A stretch of 18,609 nucleotides of DNA from Terrimonas_A sp036262095 (GTDB lineage: Bacteria > Bacteroidota > Bacteroidia > Chitinophagales > Chitinophagaceae), in contig DATAJQ010000245.1 in NCBI GenBank assembly GCA_036262095.1, positions 1 through 18,609 on the forward strand. Reading direction: 5' to 3'. How positions within the stretch are numbered: position 1 is the first letter of the stretch; every line of letters starts with the position of its first letter. Shown piece by piece: positions 14,495 to 18,609 of this stretch. The position numbers and the translations under genes were made by a program. Under the pieces are notes generated by a model. It did not search any database, was not told the DNA's origin, and saw only the letters and a program-made list of their open reading frames with translations.

Positions 14495-15499
14495 ATGAAT
14501 AAAATAGCTGTGAAACTCGGATTATTGCTGCTCCTGTCGTACTCGAGCCAGGCGCAATTGATCAGCGCCGGCGACAAAAGAAAACTAAGGGAAAAAGAAG
14601 ATACCCTGAAGGAATATGCAATGTACATGATCACCGATACCACTACGGCCGACCGTATGATATCCGACAGCATTTTTACCCGCACCCTGGTAAGGGCTTT
14701 ACAGATAAAGAACTCTTTTTATTACCCTTTTGATTCCGTACAAGGCATCTCCCGCCTTTATGCGCCAGACTCAAGTTTCCGCATTTTCACCTGGAATATG
14801 CAGTTTGATGATTATTACTGCCGCCAGAAAGGTGCTATCCAGATGAGAACAAAAGACGGCTCCCTCAAGTTGCTGCCCTTGCGCGATGTATCTGAGTTTA
14901 CCGACAAAGCAGAAGACTCTGCCCGTTCCCGCAGCAACTGGATCGGCGCGATCTATTATAATATTATCAAAACACAATACAACAACAGGAACTATTACAC
15001 CCTTTTTGGCATTGATTACAATACAGTGATGAGCACAAAAAAATGGGTGGAAGTGATGTACTTCGACCAAAAAGGCGAACCGGTTTTTGGCGGCCCTTTC
15101 TTTAGTTATGCGCAGGACAGTATACCTAAGCCTACAGCTTACCGCTTCAGCCTGGAATTCAAAAAAGACACCCGTGTTTTACTGAACTATATCAGCGATC
15201 TCGGTGTGATACTCTCCGATCATTTGATCTCCGAAACAGACGAACCCGATCATAAATGGACTTATATCCCCGATGGCGACAATGAAGCCTTTAAATGGGA
15301 AGGAGGAAAATGGGTGCATATTGATAAAGCATTTGACTATAAGGTTGACATGCGCGGCATAGACCCCTACCTGGGCAACCCACCTGTAGAAGATCCATTG
15401 CTTGATAAAAATGGCAATACCAACCAGAAAAAACTGGAAGAGAAATCAGAAAAGAATAAGGCAAAAGAAAAACCGAAAACAGGAAATAATGGTGATTAA
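14495..15499 (+). CDS. Secreted protein of unknown function
   Basis: A 334-aa protein with a signal peptide (MNKIAVKLGLLLLLSYSS, cleavage near SQAQ at about residue 21). The mature domain has an N-terminal helical stretch (residues 30-75) followed by a beta-rich domain with many Tyr and Trp residues (FRIFTWNMQFDDYYCRQKGAIQM, NRNYYTLFGIDYNT, TKKWVEVMYFDQKGEPVFGGPFF) and a highly charged Lys/Glu tail from about 305. I have the impression of a conserved Bacteroidota periplasmic family, but I cannot name a domain. It has its own probable promoter and is separated from the upstream fusion gene by a small terminator, so a functional link to sugar nucleotide synthesis is not implied. Confidence 0.82.
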   Translation: MNKIAVKLGLLLLLSYSSQAQLISAGDKRKLREKEDTLKEYAMYMITDTTTADRMISDSIFTRTLVRALQIKNSFYYPFDSVQGISRLYAPDSSFRIFTWNMQFDDYYCRQKGAIQMRTKDGSLKLLPLRDVSEFTDKAEDSARSRSNWIGAIYYNIIKTQYNNRNYYTLFGIDYNTVMSTKKWVEVMYFDQKGEPVFGGPFFSYAQDSIPKPTAYRFSLEFKKDTRVLLNYISDLGVILSDHLISETDEPDHKWTYIPDGDNEAFKWEGGKWVHIDKAFDYKVDMRGIDPYLGNPPVEDPLLDKNGNTNQKKLEEKSEKNKAKEKPKTGNNGD

Positions 15500-15555
15500 A
15501 ATTCCTTAACATATCATTTATCCTGCTATCTATGATAAATCTGCCCTGTTGAAAT

Positions 15556-15563
15556 TATCTTTG
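15556..15563 (+). promoter_or_regulatory. -7 promoter element of the efflux operon
   Basis: TATCTTTG exactly matches TAnnTTTG and ends 12 bp before the ATG at 15576, so the leader would be very short. It lies downstream of the earlier in-frame ATG at 15549, which would therefore not be in the transcript; this supports 15576 as the true start. No clear -33 TTTG is seen at the expected distance. Confidence 0.55.
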
Positions 15564-15575
15564 CACGGAATCACC

Positions 15576-15956
15576 ATGCGGCAATTTCTCCGACATACTG
15601 TTTTATGGCTTATTGCGCTGTCGATATTGAACACCAGTATTGACTTTGTTGACACTGACCGCGGGTCCGCTACCTCCTCTTCGTCAACAGATACAGAATA
15701 CAACGAGATCGAAAGTATCGCAGAGTTTTTACTGGATGAAACCACAGACCAAACGCTTCCCGATCAGAAAGGGAACGATGAACAGGGACTGTTGAAAAAA
15801 TCCGTCGCCTTTGATTTCTCCCTGCCGGAAAAGAAAATAAAGATCATTAATGATCCAACCGGGGCAGGCAGCAAAAGCCTGAATGGAGAGCAAAACCAAT
15901 CCCATCTGCCTGCTGGTTTCACCGCCCTGTTTACTCCCCCTCCCGATAGAGCCTGA
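15576..15956 (+). CDS. Small secreted acidic protein leading the RND efflux operon
   Basis: A 126-aa protein with an N-terminal hydrophobic segment (residues 4-19, RQFLRHTVLWLIALSILNTS) that is a signal peptide or anchor. The mature part is acidic and low in order: a Ser/Thr run, then EIESIAEFLLDETTDQTLPDQKGNDEQGLLKK, and a Pro-rich end (TALFTPPPDRA). It has no Cys and only two His, so it does not look like a metal chaperone by composition. Small proteins of this kind often precede TolC-adaptor-RND gene sets in Bacteroidota; their function is not known to me. The ATG at 15576 is chosen over 15549 because of the promoter element between them. Confidence 0.75.
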   Translation: MRQFLRHTVLWLIALSILNTSIDFVDTDRGSATSSSSTDTEYNEIESIAEFLLDETTDQTLPDQKGNDEQGLLKKSVAFDFSLPEKKIKIINDPTGAGSKSLNGEQNQSHLPAGFTALFTPPPDRA

Positions 15957-15961
15957 TACGA

Positions 15962-16001
15962 TAGCTGCTTCAGCTAAAGTTTACACCAACCAAACCGGTT
16001 T
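15962..16001. repeat. Hairpin and palindrome before the TolC-like gene
   Basis: TAGCTG-CTT-CAGCTA at 15962-15976 is a perfect 6-bp hairpin and AAACCGGTTT at 15992-16001 is a perfect 10-bp palindrome, both in the 135-bp spacer between the small secreted protein and the TolC-like gene. Neither is followed by a T-run. They could adjust expression between the first gene and the efflux genes or be an operator, but that is guesswork. Confidence 0.3.
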
Positions 16002-16091
16002 AACAGATTAAGGGCATTGCCCCTATACACGCATGCCTGCTCCTTTCCAGGAAGGGCGGCCCCATTGTATAGACACTTCAATATTTTTCTG

Positions 16092-17330
16092 ATGAAAAAA
16101 TACCTATCGGTGATCCCGGCCATTGTGCTGTGCTCATCACTATCGGCTCAAAATACAGATACATTACACGTTTCATTGGAACAGGCAGAACAACTATTCC
16201 TTCAAAAAAACCTGCTGCTGCTCTCGCAACGCTACCAGGTAGATGCAGCTAAGGCCAATGAAATACAACAGAAACTTTATAATAATCCTACCATTTCAGC
16301 GGAATTGGCCGCTTATGGCGACAATCATAAATGGTTTGATATAGGCAATAAAGGCCAGAAAACGTTTGGAATTGACCAGGTGATATCACTTGCTGCCAAA
16401 CGTAATAAACGGGTATTGCTGGCAAGGGAACAAACCGCACAGGCCAATTTTGCTTTTTTTGAATTGCTCCGTTCCCTTAAATATGAACTGCGGCAAAATT
16501 TCTATATAGTCGCTTACGCGGAAGAACTCATAACCCAGTATAATGAACAAATGCGGCAACTGCAGCAGATCATCAATGCTTATGATGTGCAAGCAGCCAA
16601 AGGAAACGTGCCATTGAAAGATGCTGTGAGATTGAAGGGTGAATACATTCAGCTGAGTGCCGACCGGAATGCAGTAGTGATAGATGCCATCACCGCCCGG
16701 CAAACACTTCAATTACTGATGGACACTACCGCTTTTGTTTCCCCCAACAAAATAAGCCTGGAATCAAAGCCCCTGCCCGATCTCGCCACACTTACCAGCA
16801 TTGCACGCCAAAACCGTTCCGATCTGCAAATACAGCAGAGCCAGTTGAAGCAGGAACAATTGAACTATAACTACCAGCGTGCGCTGGCTACGCCGGATCT
16901 TACGGTTGGAGCAGGATATGACCAGAACGGAAGCTATGTAAGCAACCTGTATTCTGTCCGCGCTGCTATTGACCTGCCTTTGTTCAACCGGAACCAGGGC
17001 AATATCAAAGCTGCAAAAGCGCAGATCAAATCCGCAGAGCTTGCACTTGATTATAAGCAGAACGAAGTGGATAGAGAAGTAACAGGCAGCGTGGTGCGGC
17101 TGGCAGAAGCGGAGAAAGAATACAAGGCTTCAGAACAAAGCTTTAATAAAGATTTCCCGGAGATGAACCGCAGCATGATCGAAAACTTCAATAAAGGAAA
17201 TATCTCCCTGTTGGAGTTTGTTGATTTTTTTGAAAACTACAATGTGGCGATCCGGCAATTGAACCAATTACATAAACAAAGAAGGCTGGCCTGGGAAGAC
17301 CTGGAATATACACTTGGCGCCCGCCTTTGA
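16092..17330 (+). CDS. TolC-family outer-membrane efflux protein (CzcC/CusC type)
   Basis: A 412-aa outer-membrane channel of the OEP family that forms the exit duct of a tripartite RND pump. The start at 16092 is chosen because it opens a signal peptide (MKKYLSVIPAIVLCSSLSAQ, cleavage near residue 19); the longer frame from 16017 adds leader. Family features are VSLEQAEQLFLQKN at the mature N-terminus, long alpha-helical hairpins (residues about 110-200 and 270-345) and the duplicated pattern NRNQGNIKAAKAQIKSAELALDYKQNEV in the second half. The length is typical of the metal-type CzcC/CusC branch. It is followed 34 bp later by the adaptor gene and precedes a CzcA/CusA-like pump, the usual order for heavy-metal efflux in Bacteroidota. 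Confidence 0.9.
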   Translation: MKKYLSVIPAIVLCSSLSAQNTDTLHVSLEQAEQLFLQKNLLLLSQRYQVDAAKANEIQQKLYNNPTISAELAAYGDNHKWFDIGNKGQKTFGIDQVISLAAKRNKRVLLAREQTAQANFAFFELLRSLKYELRQNFYIVAYAEELITQYNEQMRQLQQIINAYDVQAAKGNVPLKDAVRLKGEYIQLSADRNAVVIDAITARQTLQLLMDTTAFVSPNKISLESKPLPDLATLTSIARQNRSDLQIQQSQLKQEQLNYNYQRALATPDLTVGAGYDQNGSYVSNLYSVRAAIDLPLFNRNQGNIKAAKAQIKSAELALDYKQNEVDREVTGSVVRLAEAEKEYKASEQSFNKDFPEMNRSMIENFNKGNISLLEFVDFFENYNVAIRQLNQLHKQRRLAWEDLEYTLGARL

Positions 17331-17364
17331 TCTTCATCACCTATTTATATAAATAATACAGCTC

Positions 17365-18453
17365 ATGAAATCCTTTATAATATCACTCTGCAGCCTTCTG
17401 CTGGCTGTACTGATCACGGCTTGCAACCATCAGTCCAACAAAGAAACGGCAGAAGGAAAATTCGTTTTAACAGATACAATGCTCAACCGGATCAGCATTG
17501 ATACAGCATTGACAAGACCGGTTGTGAATGAACTCCGCTTTTCCGGTAAAATCACGCCGGAAGACAATAAGATGGCCAATATTTTTCCCATTGTTGCAGG
17601 TTATGTAACAAAACTGAATGTATCACTCGGTGATTATGTGAAAAAGGGCCAGGTGCTGGCGATTATCCGCAGTACGGATGTGGCCGATTTTGAAAAGCAA
17701 CGCCGCGATGCAGAAACCGACCTGGTAGTGGCGAAGAAAAACCTGAAAGCCGCACAGGAATTGAATGAATCCAAATTGAATACAGACAGGGATGTGGCAG
17801 CAGCGCAAAAAGAAGTGGAATCTTCAGAAGCTGAACTGAACCGGGTAAACGAGGTATTTAATATCTATCATGTAGATAAAGGTTCCTACTATAATGTGGT
17901 GGCACCTATCAGCGGTTTCATCACGGATAAGAAGATCAACCCTGATATGCAATTACCTGCTGGGCTGAGCGAAAGCATTTTCACCATTGCCCAGATAGAT
18001 GAAGTGTTCGTAACAGCCAATGTATACGAAACCGATATTGCCAGGTTGCAATTGAATATGCCTGCAGAAGTGGAACTGCTTAGCTATCCCGGGAAAAAGT
18101 TTTCCGGTAAAATAGATAAGATCCTGAATGTGCTGGACCCTGATACCAAAACCCTCAAGATCCGTATCCGCTTACCTAATCCCGGTTATGCCCTCAAGCC
18201 TGAAATGGCAGCAACTGTCTTTATCCGTTATGAAGATGGTCTGAATCTGCCTTCGATCCCTGCGGAAGCTGTAGTGTTTGATAAAAGCAAGAACTACCTG
18301 ATGATCTTTCACAGAAAGGACAGTATTGAGACCCGTGCTGTGGAGCCGCTGAAAACCACTGCCGGCAATACCTATGTGCTGGCCGGTTTACAGCCGGGTG
18401 AAAGGGTGATCGTCAGGAATGCATTGCTGGTATATGATGCGCTGAACGATTAA
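17365..18453 (+). CDS. RND efflux membrane-fusion (periplasmic adaptor) lipoprotein, CzcB/CusB type
   Basis: A 362-aa adaptor linking the inner-membrane RND pump to the TolC channel. The signal peptide ends in lipobox ITAC (Cys20). Domains in order: split lipoyl/biotinyl half-motifs (about 72-100, IFPIVAGYVTKLNVSLGDYVKKGQVLA, and 176-210, VVAPISGFITDKK), a helical hairpin between them (108-165), beta barrel (about 213-290) and a membrane-proximal domain to the end (IPAEAVVFDKSKNYLMIF, LQPGERVIVRNALLVYDAL). There is no His/Met-rich N-terminal metal-binding tail, so the exported ion cannot be read off. It lies between the TolC-like gene and the pump gene in one operon. Confidence 0.92.
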   Translation: MKSFIISLCSLLLAVLITACNHQSNKETAEGKFVLTDTMLNRISIDTALTRPVVNELRFSGKITPEDNKMANIFPIVAGYVTKLNVSLGDYVKKGQVLAIIRSTDVADFEKQRRDAETDLVVAKKNLKAAQELNESKLNTDRDVAAAQKEVESSEAELNRVNEVFNIYHVDKGSYYNVVAPISGFITDKKINPDMQLPAGLSESIFTIAQIDEVFVTANVYETDIARLQLNMPAEVELLSYPGKKFSGKIDKILNVLDPDTKTLKIRIRLPNPGYALKPEMAATVFIRYEDGLNLPSIPAEAVVFDKSKNYLMIFHRKDSIETRAVEPLKTTAGNTYVLAGLQPGERVIVRNALLVYDALND

Positions 18454-18520
18454 ACAGCATACGATGAATGGAATTATCAAACATACACGGGTGCGGTAAC
18501 AGTGCCCTAAAAATATTTAC

Positions 18521-18609
18521 ATGAACAAGTTTATCCGAAATATTGTAGCGTTTTCGCTCAAGAACAAATTCTTCACCTTCTTCATGACCGGGGTGTTGAT
18601 CATAGCGGG
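18521..18609 (+). CDS. Start of CzcA/CusA-family RND efflux pump, cut by window end
   Basis: An ATG at 18521 opens 29 codons to the window edge: MNKFIRNIVAFSLKNKFFT and then a hydrophobic segment FFMTGVLIIA. A short basic amphipathic stretch followed by the first transmembrane helix is the standard beginning of heavy-metal RND permeases. The position 67 bp after the adaptor gene and the TolC-adaptor order upstream make this the pump of the operon. Transport specificity lies in the unseen part. Confidence 0.85.
   Translation, partial: MNKFIRNIVAFSLKNKFFTFFMTGVLIIA

Noticed and set aside
1..18609. CRISPR array, insertion sequence or prophage
   Set aside because: No regularly spaced repeats, transposase or integrase motifs, long terminal inverted repeats or phage structural genes were seen on either strand.

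Overview
The window looks like a chromosomal segment from a member of the Bacteroidota, most likely a Chitinophagaceae-type organism. The reasons are exact or near-exact matches to the Bacteroidota -7 promoter motif (TAnnTTTG) before several genes, weak or absent Shine-Dalgarno sequences, signal peptides ending in AQ or in a lipobox, and families typical of that phylum (DUF2490, DUF1343/NamZ, TolC-adaptor-RND operons led by a small secreted protein). The taxonomic call is inference. No phage, transposase, integrase or CRISPR array is visible.

Layout. (1) 1-666, minus: the N-terminal part of a DinB/MDMPI-type metalloprotein running off the left edge. (2) 826-3137, plus: a tight three-gene unit of type II sulfide:quinone oxidoreductase, DUF2490 outer-membrane protein and thioredoxin, which looks like a sulfide oxidation/persulfide relay operon. 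(3) 3442-7522, plus: two large secreted proteins of unknown function, one with a C-terminal concanavalin A-like region and one with TPRs, coiled coil and a beta-rich tail. They are preceded by a repeat-rich promoter region and followed by a strong hairpin terminator. (4) 7638-10145: a divergent pair of surface/periplasmic lipoproteins, a class C beta-lactamase-fold serine hydrolase (minus) and an exo-beta-N-acetylmuramidase NamZ (plus), together suggesting peptidoglycan turnover or scavenging. (5) About 10146-11806: an AT-richer, gene-poor stretch with two orphan cytosolic proteins of unknown family, a micro-ORF and degenerate sequence, ending at tRNA-Pro(CGG) on the minus strand. This is the most accessory-looking part of the window. 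(6) 12057-15499, plus: aldo/keto reductase, a fused sugar-1-phosphate nucleotidyltransferase/HAD phosphatase (HddC-GmhB type) and a conserved-looking secreted protein, each with its own spacing and probably its own promoter. (7) 15576-18609, plus: a heavy-metal-type RND efflux operon of small secreted acidic protein, TolC-like outer-membrane channel, lipoprotein membrane-fusion adaptor and the first 29 codons of the CzcA/CusA-type pump, cut by the right edge.

Nothing here amounts to an obvious new defence or mobile system. The best candidates for undescribed biology are the secreted 618-aa/728-aa pair with its repeated upstream motif, the DUF2490 protein embedded in a sulfide operon, the HAD domain lacking the GmhB zinc ligands, and the orphan gene island beside tRNA-Pro.
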